Numbered from the stretch's first letter, positions 36,340 through 45,528 are shown. The stretch: DNA of 64,000 nt from Nocardia terpenica (GCF_013186535.1 NZ_JABMCZ010000002.1:1958444-2022443); one strand, 5' to 3'. Numbers and translations are program-made. The notes: generated by a model not told the origin, from the sequence alone.

Positions 36340-37953
36340 TCAGGGGTGGTGCTTGGTGACGATGTGGGTGCCGATCACGAGTGCGTCGGCTGGGCTGGAG
36401 TGGAAGAACGCGAGGGCTTGGGCGGGGTCGGCGACGATCGGTTCCCAGCCGGAGTTCAGGCTGGTGTTCAGGATGGCGGGCACGGTGGTGAGGTGGTGGA
36501 AGTGTTCGATCAGCTGCCTGTAGATGCCGGTGCGGGGTGGAACGGTCTGGGGGCGGCTGGTGCCGTCGATGTGGGTGGCGGCCACGATCGGGCCGGGATG
36601 GGTGGTGGGTAGCGTGAACGACATGAAGGGTGCGTGAACAGTGGTGTGGCCGAACAGTTCTGGAGTGTGTTCGGCGAGGACGGAGGGCCCGAAGGGGCGG
36701 AATTGTTCGCGTCGTTTGATGCGGTTGACGCGGTCGCGCATAACAGCCGAGGACGGGTCGGCCAGCAGGGACCGGGCTCCGAGCGCGCGGGGCCCGAATT
36801 CCATGCGCCCCTGGAACCAGGCAACGATGTGGCCTCGGGCGAGGAGTTCGGCGGTGCTGGCGGCGGGGTCGTCGGTCTGGCGGTAGGCGATTCCGCATTC
36901 CCGGAGTACGGAGTCGATGGCTTGGTCGGTGTAGGCGGGGCCGAGGCGGGTGTCGTCGAGCCGGGCAGGCCGGTGTCCGTGGGCGGCGGCGACTACCAGG
37001 GCTGCGCCGAGGGCGGTGCCAGCGTCTCCGCAGGCGGGAGCGGCGTAGATGTCGGTGAACCCGGCGTGGGTGACGAGCTTGCCGACGGCGACGGAGTTCT
37101 CCATCACGCCCCCGGCGACGCACAAGTGGGTGTCGCCGGGTCGGCGGTGTCGCTCGACGAGGGCATGGACTGCGGTTTCGATGACGGCCTGGGTGGTGGC
37201 GGCGATGTCGGCGTGCTCGGACCGCAGCGGGCCGCCGGGAAGGCGTCGCGGGGGAAAGCCGGGGAGGGTGTCCTCGGCGATCATCGGCAGCTGGTCGGTG
37301 TGGAACAGCGGGTGCCGGTGGAACACTTCCCGGTGCAGCAGGGAGGTGTTCAGGTGCGGGTGCCCGGCGTCGATCGTGAGCAGCGGCTGGCGTGGATAGG
37401 GTGTGCCGTGGGCGGCCAGGCCCATGACCTTGTATTCGTCGTTCTGGCTGCGGTAGCCGAGGTATTGGGTCATGGCTGCGACGAACAGGCCGACCGAGTC
37501 GGGAAACGGGACCGTGTCGACGGGGGTGAGTTTCCCGGCGGCACCGCGGAATACCGCCGCGCAGACGCCGTCTCCGGCTTGGTCGGCGGTGACCACCAGC
37601 GATTCGTCGAACCCGGAGATCAGGTAGGCCGACGCAGCGTGCGCGAGGTGGTGGTCGATGTATTCGATGGCCGGGACGTGCCCGAACTGGTACCACAGAT
37701 ACGCCTCGAATCGTGGCCGGAAGTCGTGCCAGGTGGCGCGCGGGAACGCGATCACGTCGACGTCGTGGATGGTGATCGCGGCTTCGGCGAGGACGTAGCG
37801 GATGGCGTGGTCGGGCATCAGCCCGACGGCGTGTTTGTAGCGCAGGAACCGTTCCTCCTCGGCGGCGGCGACGATCCGGTCGTCGTGGATCAAGACGGCG
37901 GCGGCGTCGTGGTCGGCGCGGCCGAAGGTTCCGTGAATTCCCAACACGTACAT
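36340..37953 (-). CDS. O-carbamoyltransferase (NodU/CmcH/TobZ type)
   Basis: 537 residues. The N-terminal Kae1-like domain has MYVLGIHGTFGRADHDAAAVLI, EEERFLRYKH, the metal-binding HHLAHAASAY and TADQAGDG. The C-terminal domain has FQGRMEFGPRALGARSLLADP and LNTSLN, both signatures of the family. These enzymes use carbamoyl phosphate and ATP to carbamoylate a hydroxyl of a sugar or other small molecule (nodulation factors, cephamycin, tobramycin). It is the last gene of a four-gene leftward operon with the preceding stop only 6 bases before its ATG. Confidence 0.93.
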   Translation of the reverse strand: MYVLGIHGTFGRADHDAAAVLIHDDRIVAAAEEERFLRYKHAVGLMPDHAIRYVLAEAAITIHDVDVIAFPRATWHDFRPRFEAYLWYQFGHVPAIEYIDHHLAHAASAYLISGFDESLVVTADQAGDGVCAAVFRGAAGKLTPVDTVPFPDSVGLFVAAMTQYLGYRSQNDEYKVMGLAAHGTPYPRQPLLTIDAGHPHLNTSLLHREVFHRHPLFHTDQLPMIAEDTLPGFPPRRLPGGPLRSEHADIAATTQAVIETAVHALVERHRRPGDTHLCVAGGVMENSVAVGKLVTHAGFTDIYAAPACGDAGTALGAALVVAAAHGHRPARLDDTRLGPAYTDQAIDSVLRECGIAYRQTDDPAASTAELLARGHIVAWFQGRMEFGPRALGARSLLADPSSAVMRDRVNRIKRREQFRPFGPSVLAEHTPELFGHTTVHAPFMSFTLPTTHPGPIVAATHIDGTSRPQTVPPRTGIYRQLIEHFHHLTTVPAILNTSLNSGWEPIVADPAQALAFFHSSPADALVIGTHIVTKHHP

Positions 37954-37959
37954 CGTGTT

Positions 37960-38907
37960 TCACCCCTGGACGGAGGTCGGCTGCCGGTAGGCGGCTATCG
38001 TGCGGTCCAGGCCCTCCCGCAGCGGGATGTGCGGTGCCCAGCCGAAGACGGCGCGCGCCTTGACCGCGGTGGTGACCTGGCGAGGTGGATCCGCGGGCCG
38101 GGCTGGCGCGAACTCGATGCTGGCGTCGGGGTGGGCGATGGAGTCGACGATGTAGCGGGTGACGCCGAGGGTGGTGTCTTCACCGCCGGTGCCGATATTG
38201 AAGGTCTGGCCATGTACGTCGTCGCGGCCGGACAGCGCTGCGGCGGCGAGTAGTTCGCACACGTCCTCGACGTGGATCCAGTCGCGGCGCGCGCTCCCGT
38301 CACCGAACAGGGGGATGGGTTGCCCGGCCAGGGCGCGGGTAATCGCGGCCGGGATCAGCCAGCCGGGATACTGGTCGGGGCCGTAGATGGTGACCGGTCG
38401 GAACACGATCACGGGCAGGCCCTCGCGGGCGTGGAATGCCGACAGGTACGCCTCGAACGCCGCCTTGGCTGCGGCGTAGATGCTCACCGGGTGGATCGGG
38501 TCGGTTTCGGCTAGGTCATCGGAGTTGTTGACGCCGTAGACGTCGGCGGTAGACAAGAACAGCAGCCGCCCGATCCGCGCATCGACCAGTTCCTGGAGAT
38601 ACCCCAGGGGGTTGTCGAGGACTGCGGTCTGGGGGTGCGCGGCGGTGTTGACCTCGGCGGCCAGATGGATCACCAAGTCACCTGGTCCTGCCAGCCGTGT
38701 CAGGGTGCCGGGGGTGTAGATCGAGCAGCACTCGAACCGCACCCGAGGGCTGTTGAGGATCTGCGCGGGGATCTTCTGCACCCCGTACTGCAGAGGGTCG
38801 ATGCATACCAGCTGTTCGTGGTCGGCAAAGGCTGGGTCGGTGTGGATACGGCGCAGCAGGTTGACGCCGAGGAATCCGGACGCACCGGGAATGACGATGT
38901 TGGCCAT
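37960..38907 (-). CDS. NAD-dependent epimerase/dehydratase (sugar-nucleotide type)
   Basis: 315-residue extended SDR with the loop IPGASGFLGVNLLRR (5-19), LSTADVYGVNN (about 118-128), the catalytic YAAAK (about 144-148) and a C-terminal FNIGTGGEDTTLGV segment. The family interconverts sugar nucleotides (GalE, RmlB, reductases). It sits 6 bases after the aminotransferase and 6 bases before the carbamoyltransferase, so co-translation is likely. The exact reaction cannot be fixed. Confidence 0.88.
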   Translation of the reverse strand: MANIVIPGASGFLGVNLLRRIHTDPAFADHEQLVCIDPLQYGVQKIPAQILNSPRVRFECCSIYTPGTLTRLAGPGDLVIHLAAEVNTAAHPQTAVLDNPLGYLQELVDARIGRLLFLSTADVYGVNNSDDLAETDPIHPVSIYAAAKAAFEAYLSAFHAREGLPVIVFRPVTIYGPDQYPGWLIPAAITRALAGQPIPLFGDGSARRDWIHVEDVCELLAAAALSGRDDVHGQTFNIGTGGEDTTLGVTRYIVDSIAHPDASIEFAPARPADPPRQVTTAVKARAVFGWAPHIPLREGLDRTIAAYRQPTSVQG

Positions 38908-38913
38908 CAGGGT

Positions 38914-40005
38914 TCACCTCGTGAGGGATACGCGCAGGGTGTCGATCACGTGGTCGACGGTCGCGTTGGTCATGGCCCGCCACAGCGGCAGGCAGATGTG
39001 GCGGGCCGCGAAATCGTCGGCCCCCGGGAAACCGTCACCGACATTGAGGCCACCGAACAGGGGCTGACGGTGCAGCGGCTGCTCGTACACGCCCTGCGCC
39101 AAGACGACCCCCTCCGCACAGACCTTGTCGCGCAGGGCTTTCCGGTCGACACCAGAGTCGAGCAGGGCGATGGCTTTGTGGCCGCTCACCTGCCCGGCCA
39201 GGCTCGGAAACTCGAGCAGGGCAACATCTGTCAGGGCGGCGGTGTAGCGGTCGATCACCACGCGCCGCCGCTGCCGATCGCGGTCGAGGTGGTTGAGTTC
39301 GGCGGCCCCGAGCGCTGCGCCGAGTTCGGTCATCCGCCAGCTGCCACCCCACACCACGTGTCGACCGTCCGCATCCTTGCCCTGGTTGCGGTACATCCGA
39401 GCCAACCGATCCAAATCCGGGTCGTCGGTGGTGATCACCCCGCCCTCACCGGTAGTGACGACCTTGGTGGCGAACAGCGAGAACGCCGCCGCGTACCCGA
39501 GCCCGCCAGCCGGGCGGCTGGCGAGGGTGGAACCGTGCGCGTGCGCGGCGTCCTCGATCACCGGCACCCCGGCCTCGTCGCACAGCCGCAGGATCTGCGG
39601 CAGGTCGGGGCAGAGGTAGCCGCCGATATGGACGATCACCACCGCGGCGACCTCGCCGTCGAGACGCCGCTCGAGATCGGCGCGGTCGGGGTACAGGCCC
39701 GCGTCATAGAGCTCGACGCGCGCACCGGCCGTCAGCGCAGCGGCGGCGGTCGCGTAGTTGGTGTTCGCCGGTACCAGCACTGTCCGACCGCGCACGTTCA
39801 ACGTGCGGTAGATGATTTCCAGCGCGGTCGATCCGGAGTTGACCGCGATCGCATACCGTGTGCCCGCCAGCGCGGCCACAGCGGCCTCGACGGCCTCGGT
39901 ATGGGCGCCGAGAACCAGCTGACCCGACCGCAGAATCTGCTCGGCCGCAGCCAGCGTGGTGGCGATCTCGTCGTCGGGTACGGCGGCAGTGAACGGGGGA
40001 ATCAT
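38914..40005 (-). CDS. DegT/DnrJ/EryC1 aminotransferase
   Basis: 363-residue PLP-dependent sugar aminotransferase. The PLP lysine lies in FSLFATKVVTTGEGG. NSGSTALEI and VIEDAAHAHGS (Asp for the pyridine nitrogen) are conserved. Members convert a ketosugar nucleotide to an amino sugar using glutamate or glutamine. ATG 40005 overlaps the stop of the upstream FAD oxidoreductase by four bases. With the dehydratase at 34358 a classic ketosugar-then-transamination pair is present. Confidence 0.93.
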   Translation of the reverse strand: MIPPFTAAVPDDEIATTLAAAEQILRSGQLVLGAHTEAVEAAVAALAGTRYAIAVNSGSTALEIIYRTLNVRGRTVLVPANTNYATAAAALTAGARVELYDAGLYPDRADLERRLDGEVAAVVIVHIGGYLCPDLPQILRLCDEAGVPVIEDAAHAHGSTLASRPAGGLGYAAAFSLFATKVVTTGEGGVITTDDPDLDRLARMYRNQGKDADGRHVVWGGSWRMTELGAALGAAELNHLDRDRQRRRVVIDRYTAALTDVALLEFPSLAGQVSGHKAIALLDSGVDRKALRDKVCAEGVVLAQGVYEQPLHRQPLFGGLNVGDGFPGADDFAARHICLPLWRAMTNATVDHVIDTLRVSLTR

Positions 40006-41195
40006 CGAGCGCTCGCCTCCTGGTGCGCCGTCCACGGCGTCACGTCCACGAACTCGGCGACATCGACCGGGCTGCCCTCGTGGCGGGCGGGCATGGCCAA
40101 GGGGGCGTCGATGCCGGTGACCGCCTGTGCAACCGTGCGCGAGGCATGCAGGGCGAGGGTCATCTTGCCGGGCAGCACCGTCCACCATCCAGTGACGCCG
40201 TCGCGGTCGCGGTGGTCGATGACCGCGTAGTTCGGTTCGGTACCCCACTGATCACCGCTGCCGCGGGTGTGCTCGGTCTTGCTGCACATCCATGCCACCC
40301 CCGCGGTCTCGTCGAGCAGACCGGGCCGCAACCATTGCGACAGCTCCTGGGTCAGTGCCACGGTGTCGGCGGTGGGGACGGGCCAGCGAGCCGGGCCGCG
40401 CACGAACCGCTGCTGCGCACCATAGCGAGACGCCAGGACCGCGCCGCCCGCCGCCGCCGGGGCCAGAGCGGGCCACCCGAACTCGAGGCCGATGAGCGCA
40501 CAGGGGATCTCTCCGGGAAAGGCCATCATCATCTCCAACCGGGATCGCAGCTCGCCGGTGACCTGCGATGCCGACTGTTCGAGCACGCTGTGTGTACCAA
40601 TCCCGTTGCACACCACCACATTCGCCGCTTCGACGAACTTGGTGCCGGTGTCGACACCCCGCACGGCACCGTCAGCGGCGACAACGCGCGACACTCGTGT
40701 GCCGACGAGTAGATCGACTCCGCCCGCCGCGCACCGCGTAGCCAGGCCGGTCACGAGTGCGTGGGTGTCGATGAGCAGTTCCCGGACCATGAAAGCCTGG
40801 ACCGGTGGCCGGTCAGTGAGTGTGAGCAACTCGCCCAGCTGTCGCGGATCGACCTCGCGCGCAGTCACGTCGTGGCGTCGCCACCGTGTCGCGTACTCGC
40901 CCATGGTGGCCGGTGTGCCGAAGTAGCAGCAGGTGTCGATCTCGCAGATGCACTCGGGGAACGAACTACGGAAGGCGGCTTGTGCCTGCGAGCACGCCGA
41001 CATCACCTCCGGATGCCAGCGTGCGTACAGCGCTCCGCTGTGCACCATGCCGTGATTGCGGGTCGTCGCTCCCGCCCCGAGTAGATCCCGTTCCAGTACC
41101 GCCACCTCAGCACCCTGGCCGCTCAGCCGTGCCGCCGTCATCAGCCCGGCCACACCGCCGCCCACCACGACGCAGTCGTACCCGCCCGCCATCAC
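40002..41195 (-). CDS. FAD-dependent oxidoreductase (DAO type)
   Basis: About 397 residues, first gene of the four-gene leftward operon. N-terminal FAD loop VVVGGGVAGLMTAARL (9-24), the ATTRNHGMVHSGALY segment typical of D-amino-acid/glycerol-3-phosphate oxidase-like enzymes, and a conserved WWTVLPGKMTLAL C-terminal motif. It probably oxidises an amine or alcohol on a sugar or cyclitol intermediate, providing a keto group for the aminotransferase. The substrate is unknown. MM start: the second ATG may be the true start. Confidence 0.82.
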   Translation of the reverse strand: MMAGGYDCVVVGGGVAGLMTAARLSGQGAEVAVLERDLLGAGATTRNHGMVHSGALYARWHPEVMSACSQAQAAFRSSFPECICEIDTCCYFGTPATMGEYATRWRRHDVTAREVDPRQLGELLTLTDRPPVQAFMVRELLIDTHALVTGLATRCAAGGVDLLVGTRVSRVVAADGAVRGVDTGTKFVEAANVVVCNGIGTHSVLEQSASQVTGELRSRLEMMMAFPGEIPCALIGLEFGWPALAPAAAGGAVLASRYGAQQRFVRGPARWPVPTADTVALTQELSQWLRPGLLDETAGVAWMCSKTEHTRGSGDQWGTEPNYAVIDHRDRDGVTGWWTVLPGKMTLALHASRTVAQAVTGIDAPLAMPARHEGSPVDVAEFVDVTPWTAHQEASAR

Positions 41196-41395
41196 CGGCT
41201 ATCTCCGCCCTCGGGACGGCCCCACCGGAAGGTCACAGTCCGACGAGATTCCCTCAGCCGGGCGCGGCACGGGTATGGCTCGGCGGCAACAGTTTCGCGC
41301 GACTGGTTGTTGTCGATGTCTTCCACAACCGCCAGCGTCTCCCCAGCACAGGGGGTGCGGCTAACAACCCGGTGCTGTACAACACCGAGTTGTGG

Positions 41396-42505
41396 TCAGA
41401 GCGTGGTCGCTGCGGTCGCCAGTCGCAGTACCGCTCTTCCCGCAGCCTGAATGGGGTGGTCGGCGAGGATTTCCTGCACCCGCTCGCTGGTGAAGGGCTG
41501 CAATTCCAGTACACGGCCTTCCGCGTTACTGGTGGCCGAGGCGGCGAATAGGGAATCGAACACCGGTGCGTCGATGACCACCGCGGTGAGTAGATCTGTG
41601 GCGAAGCTCAGCGGATCGACCCCGAGCCCGAGGCAGTAGGCCGTGAGAGCCCCGTCTCGGCGGGCCCGCTCCAGGCGGTTCGCGAAGTCCCAGGAGTCGT
41701 AGTCGATGGGAGCGCGCTCGCTGCCATGGTCTTCGCTGTCGCCGCGCAGCTCCTCGGCGAACTCGCGAATCATATTGCGCCACAGCGAGAAATCCGGGTC
41801 TATATTCCACTCGGCGTAGCCGGAAGGCTGGAAGATACCCACGGGCACAACCTGATACATACCACCGGCGTGGCCGACCTTGCGCGGGTCACGCCAATGC
41901 AGCAGAAATGATTTCGCGCCCGTGTCCGGCTCGCGGCGGATCGTCAAGGTACTGATAGCCAGATTGACCGGGCGCTGAGCCGGGTCGCACGGGTCCTCGA
42001 CCGCCGCCCGGACCCCCGCGTCGATTGCCTGGCCGCGCTGTCGCAGCGCGAACTCGTGGGCAGCGGCCTCGCCCACGTTGATGCTGTCGAAGTAGCAGCC
42101 CAGACTGAACCTCATCGTCGGCGTGGCACCCGTGAGGTCAGCGTGCAGCAGCCGGTAGGTTGGGCGATTCTCGAACACCGACGGGGCGGCGATCGAACCG
42201 ACCGCCTCGGCGTAGCTCGCGTACGCCCGGCCGGAATCACCGATCGGCAGCACCGGACTCGCCAGCGGCACAGGCGGTATCGGCGCGGTCGGCGACCATT
42301 CGAGGGCGATATCGTCGATGCGCAGCGGCGTGACGGGGATCCACTCCTTGCGCGCCAGTAGTGGGGTCTCGGCGACCCGGACTGCACGCGGATAGCTCTG
42401 CGCGGCGGCATCATCGAGGTCGGATCGGTGGTCGCGCAGCCAGGCGCGTGTCTCCATCCATTCGCGTTCACTCGCTGTCGGACTGTGCATACCGGCACCC
42501 ATCAC
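41396..42505 (-). CDS. Paralogue of the XRE-Nudix-like regulator, without DNA-binding domain
   Basis: 369 residues. It aligns with residues of about 110 onward of the upstream protein: FENRPTYRLLHADL, FLLHWRDPRKVGHAGGMYQVVPVGIFQPS and DFSLWRNMIREFAEELRG. The REFAEEL-x-G segment resembles the helix of a Nudix box (REUxEExGU), and G-x-FQPS precedes it, although the spacing is longer than canonical. No helix-turn-helix is present. GTG 42505 has gggag upstream and lies 21 bases after the partner stop. It probably forms a complex with, or senses the same ligand as, the partner. Function unproven. Confidence 0.65.
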   Translation of the reverse strand: MMGAGMHSPTASEREWMETRAWLRDHRSDLDDAAAQSYPRAVRVAETPLLARKEWIPVTPLRIDDIALEWSPTAPIPPVPLASPVLPIGDSGRAYASYAEAVGSIAAPSVFENRPTYRLLHADLTGATPTMRFSLGCYFDSINVGEAAAHEFALRQRGQAIDAGVRAAVEDPCDPAQRPVNLAISTLTIRREPDTGAKSFLLHWRDPRKVGHAGGMYQVVPVGIFQPSGYAEWNIDPDFSLWRNMIREFAEELRGDSEDHGSERAPIDYDSWDFANRLERARRDGALTAYCLGLGVDPLSFATDLLTAVVIDAPVFDSLFAASATSNAEGRVLELQPFTSERVQEILADHPIQAAGRAVLRLATAATTL

Positions 42506-42526
42506 GCCGTACTCCCGAGGTCGGAC

Positions 42527-43969
42527 CTAGCTGATCAAGCTGTGTCGATGCTGCCACGCCAACGCCAGGCACGCCGCGCCGGGCGCGGCGACCGGCTCGG
42601 TCTCCAACAGCCGATCGATCGCCGCGGCGGTGAACGGCACTCCGTCGGCGGCCCGCCCGCTACCGGTCGCCACCACCTCCCCCTCCTCGTTGAATCGCAC
42701 GATCTCACCGAACACCTCGCCGAATACTTCGTCGTCGATCACGACCACTGTCAGGATCGTCGCGGCCAGAGTCAACGCATCCAACCCGATTCCGAGGACG
42801 AACGCACTCAGCCGACCTTCCCGCCGAGCTGATTCGAGCCGGAGGTAGAGCGGCCAGTGCTCGTAGTCGACCGGCTCGCTGCGGCTGCCGTCGTGCTCGG
42901 GCTGTCCCAGCAGCTCCTCCGCGAATTCCCGAGTCATGTTGCGCCACAACGAAAAATCGTTACGCCGATCCCACAGGGCGACACTCGACGGCTGAAACTC
43001 ACCGGCAGGAATCACGTCATATACACCCGCGGCCGTCGCGACCCGCTCCGGATCACGCCAATGCAGCAGAAATGACGGCGCAGATGGATAGCGGCGCAGT
43101 CGAATCGTCAACGTCGTGATCGCCGGAATCACCGCCCGGCGAGTCGGATCGAACGGATCGCCCACCAGCTCGCGAAACGGCAAGCACCCCTGCAGGTCTG
43201 GCCCTTCGCCTGCTCCAGCATCCATACATGCCGCAGCCAGTTCGTGAGCCAGCGCCTCCGAGACATCGAGCTTGTCGAAGTAGGCCGCCAATCCGAAATC
43301 CAGCACACCCGACGACAGCGTCCCGGCCAGGTAGCGATAGCTCGGCCGCGACTCGAACAACTGTGGAGGATCCAGATGCTTCACAGCCGACGAGTAGCTC
43401 GCGAACGCAGCCTCGGGTGTTCGGAGCGGCCGGACCGCCAATGTTTCGGCTTCCCTGCCGGTCACCTGCACCGGCTGCGGCCCCTCGTGCAGACGTAGCC
43501 GCACCAAGCCCAAATCCATTGGCTCCCTGGACAACCACCCGTCCCCAGCGATCAGCGAAGTTCTGGGTACGCGATACTCACTTGCGTACCACTGTGCGGC
43601 AAGCTGCCCCAATTCAGCACGATGCTGGTTCAGCCAATGCCTCTGCACCCGCCACCGCCCCCTACTTGCTGCCACCGCCGCCGTCGCCCCATCCGGCACC
43701 GAGCTCCGCCGCCGAGGACCCGCGAGCCCAAGCTCCTCCGGCGGAATCCCGAGAACACGCGCGAACTCACGACGGTGCTCCAACGTCACCTTCCGCGTCC
43801 CGGTTTCCACCTGGCTCAGGAACTGCTGCGTAACCCCCAACGCAGCCGCAACAACCGCCTGATTCAACCCGAACGCGAGACGATACTCACGCACCAATAC
43901 CCCGACCCGCAGCGCCGAATCCAGCTCCGCACTGCGACGCAACCAAGCAGACTCGCCCTCCGAACCCAC
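42527..43969 (-). CDS. XRE-family regulator with Nudix-like C-terminal region
   Basis: 480 residues. The N-terminal helix-turn-helix (about 20-75: LVREYRLAFGLNQAVVAAALGVTQQFLSQVETGTRKV) is followed by a large domain shared with the neighbouring 369-residue protein, including FLLHWRDPERVATAAGVYDVIPAGEFQPS and DFSLWRNMTREFAEELLG. The latter resembles a Nudix helix, so a nucleotide or sugar-nucleotide may be the ligand. GTG 43969 is chosen for its ggagga site six bases upstream. The pair lies directly upstream of the sugar operon in the same direction, so it is a candidate regulator of that pathway. Confidence 0.72.
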   Translation of the reverse strand: MGSEGESAWLRRSAELDSALRVGVLVREYRLAFGLNQAVVAAALGVTQQFLSQVETGTRKVTLEHRREFARVLGIPPEELGLAGPRRRSSVPDGATAAVAASRGRWRVQRHWLNQHRAELGQLAAQWYASEYRVPRTSLIAGDGWLSREPMDLGLVRLRLHEGPQPVQVTGREAETLAVRPLRTPEAAFASYSSAVKHLDPPQLFESRPSYRYLAGTLSSGVLDFGLAAYFDKLDVSEALAHELAAACMDAGAGEGPDLQGCLPFRELVGDPFDPTRRAVIPAITTLTIRLRRYPSAPSFLLHWRDPERVATAAGVYDVIPAGEFQPSSVALWDRRNDFSLWRNMTREFAEELLGQPEHDGSRSEPVDYEHWPLYLRLESARREGRLSAFVLGIGLDALTLAATILTVVVIDDEVFGEVFGEIVRFNEEGEVVATGSGRAADGVPFTAAAIDRLLETEPVAAPGAACLALAWQHRHSLIS

Positions 43970-44198
43970 CTCGACTCCTCCCCGATCGCGGTCAGGGGCG
44001 CAGGCCGCGTAAGACGCCCCTCCAGCCTCACCGCAAGCGTCTCGTTCCTCAACGGAACATACCCACAGCACTCCATGAGGAGGGCCGGAAAGCGAATCTC
44101 CGGCTCAAATCTAGGCAGCGGGTGGCCAAACCGAACCAACTGCCTCGAATTCCATCGCCATGCCAAGTCGCCGAACGAGGTAACTCTGTCAGGCCACC

Positions 44199-44227
44199 CG
44201 ACAGTGGCAGCTAGGCAGCCACTGTCG
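44199..44227 (-). terminator. Hairpin at the end of the DUF397 gene
   Basis: CGACAGTGGC (44199-44208) and its exact complement (44218-44227) enclose a 9-base loop that contains the stop codon of the leftward DUF397 gene. Probable terminator for the WhiJ/DUF397 pair. Confidence 0.65.
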
Positions 44228-44642
44228 AAGTGAACTCTCCCGCCTGGACTCCTTTTGTAAAGGCAGTCCATTCGTCGGCGGTGAAGGTGAGCGTCTGGCC
44301 GTTGGATCCGCGCAGCGTCGTGCTGCCATCGACCGTCCGGATGATCTCGGGGATTCCCTCAATCGTGCCGGTGGCGACTTCTTCGTCGGCGACGATCGAG
44401 AGGAAGTCGTTCCAGATGCCAACTGGGACAACGATGATCGGCTCATCGGTCGGTTCGCCAATGTACTTGTCATCGCGGATGAGTACCGTATCGGCGTTCT
44501 GGCGAACCTGTACACAGTTGGAAGAGTCCCGCGAGAAGGTTGACTTCACCCAGTCGAGACTTACCGAGACACAGCTGGAGGAATCCCGCGAGTAGGACGA
44601 CTTGAACCAGTGTCGCTCGTGCTGATTACCTGTGGTGCTCAT
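44211..44642 (-). CDS. DUF397 (AbaA/BldB-related) protein with duplicated motif
   Basis: About 143 residues. The DUF397 signature occurs twice in a row near the N-terminus: HWFKSSYSRDSSSCVSV and DWVKSTFSRDSSNCVQV. A later LTFTADEWTAFTKGVQAGEF matches the usual C-terminal part of the family. Such small proteins are encoded next to WhiJ-type XRE proteins in actinobacteria and act with them in regulation, similar in design to antitoxin-toxin pairs. ATG 44642 is preferred. The alternative ATG 44660 overlaps the upstream gene. Confidence 0.82.
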   Translation of the reverse strand: MSTTGNQHERHWFKSSYSRDSSSCVSVSLDWVKSTFSRDSSNCVQVRQNADTVLIRDDKYIGEPTDEPIIVVPVGIWNDFLSIVADEEVATGTIEGIPEIIRTVDGSTTLRGSNGQTLTFTADEWTAFTKGVQAGEFTSTVAA

Positions 44643-44652
44643 GTGAGAGATC

Positions 44653-45528
44653 CTACTCATTCGATAGTTTCAATTTGTCTACGGATTCTTCGATCAATGC
44701 CAGAGAATCAGCCGGGCTGAGGGCTTGGTCTTGCACGTGCTGGAACGATCGACTGAGGTCGAAGACCTTATCGGGGTCATCGATCATCTTGGCCTCAAGC
44801 GGCGACTCGTACCACGCGAGCGGGCCGAGGGTCGGGCTGGTGAACTCAAGTAGGTGGAAGGTGCAACCACCGATAATCGGTCCCGTCCGGCTGGTGAACG
44901 GGATGATCCTGACGTCGATGGTCTCTCGGTTGCCCTTGATCGTGTTGGCCAGCTGGCGGAGCTGGTCGTGGAGTACCTCGGGTCCTCCGAACTGTTGCTC
45001 GACCGCGGCTTGGCTGATCACGGAGACGAGGTGAAGCGGGTCGTCACCAGACAGGCGTTCTTGGCGCTTCATTCGGGCGGCGACGCGGCGTTGGACCTCT
45101 TTGGCTGGGATGCCGACCTGGTCGGCCTCGATCAGCGCTCGTGCGTATGCCTCTGTCTGGAGCAAGCCCGGGATGAGCAAGCTTTCGTAGGTCCGCACCT
45201 CTTCGGCGCCGTATTCGAGGCCGTACAGGTTGACGTGCTGGGAAGAGAAGATCTTGCTGTAGGCGGCCCACCAGCCGCTACCCATCGCGTCCTCGCGCAA
45301 CTTCATCAGGTGCTCTCGCTGCTCCCTGGGGAACTCGAGGGCGTCGAGCACCGCAGCGAACTTCTCTGGACCAACGAGCTTCTTCTCATTCTCGAACCTC
45401 GACCAGAACGTGGACGAGACCTGGGCCGCCTTGGCGAGTGCAGGCCCGGTTATGCCCAGTTCGTCACGCCTTTCGCGGCACATGGCGACGATCTCCCACT
45501 TCGCGGCTACGGACGAGATCGGTGGCAT
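44653..45528 (-). CDS. WhiJ-like XRE regulator with DUF5753 domain
   Basis: 291 residues: helix-turn-helix (about 12-60, RERRDELGITGPALAKAAQVSSTFWSRFENEKK) and a DUF5753 domain (about 95-280) with YESLLIPGLLQTEAYARALI, RRVAARMKRQERL and a late FHLLEF...YESPL segment. Typical partner of the downstream DUF397 protein. The ATG at 45528 has an aaggg site. These regulator pairs are common and multi-copy in filamentous actinobacteria, where some control development or antibiotic production. Here it may regulate the mobile element. Confidence 0.88.
   Translation of the reverse strand: MPPISSVAAKWEIVAMCRERRDELGITGPALAKAAQVSSTFWSRFENEKKLVGPEKFAAVLDALEFPREQREHLMKLREDAMGSGWWAAYSKIFSSQHVNLYGLEYGAEEVRTYESLLIPGLLQTEAYARALIEADQVGIPAKEVQRRVAARMKRQERLSGDDPLHLVSVISQAAVEQQFGGPEVLHDQLRQLANTIKGNRETIDVRIIPFTSRTGPIIGGCTFHLLEFTSPTLGPLAWYESPLEAKMIDDPDKVFDLSRSFQHVQDQALSPADSLALIEESVDKLKLSNE

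Noticed and set aside
36634..38253. 539-residue Gly/Val-rich open frame antisense to the carbamoyltransferase
   Set aside because: Composition is that of a shadow frame, without ribosome site. Carbamoyltransferase motifs are continuous on the other strand.
38635..40230. 531-residue frame antisense to the epimerase and aminotransferase genes
   Set aside because: No recognisable domain, and the strand opposite has PLP-lysine and Rossmann motifs.
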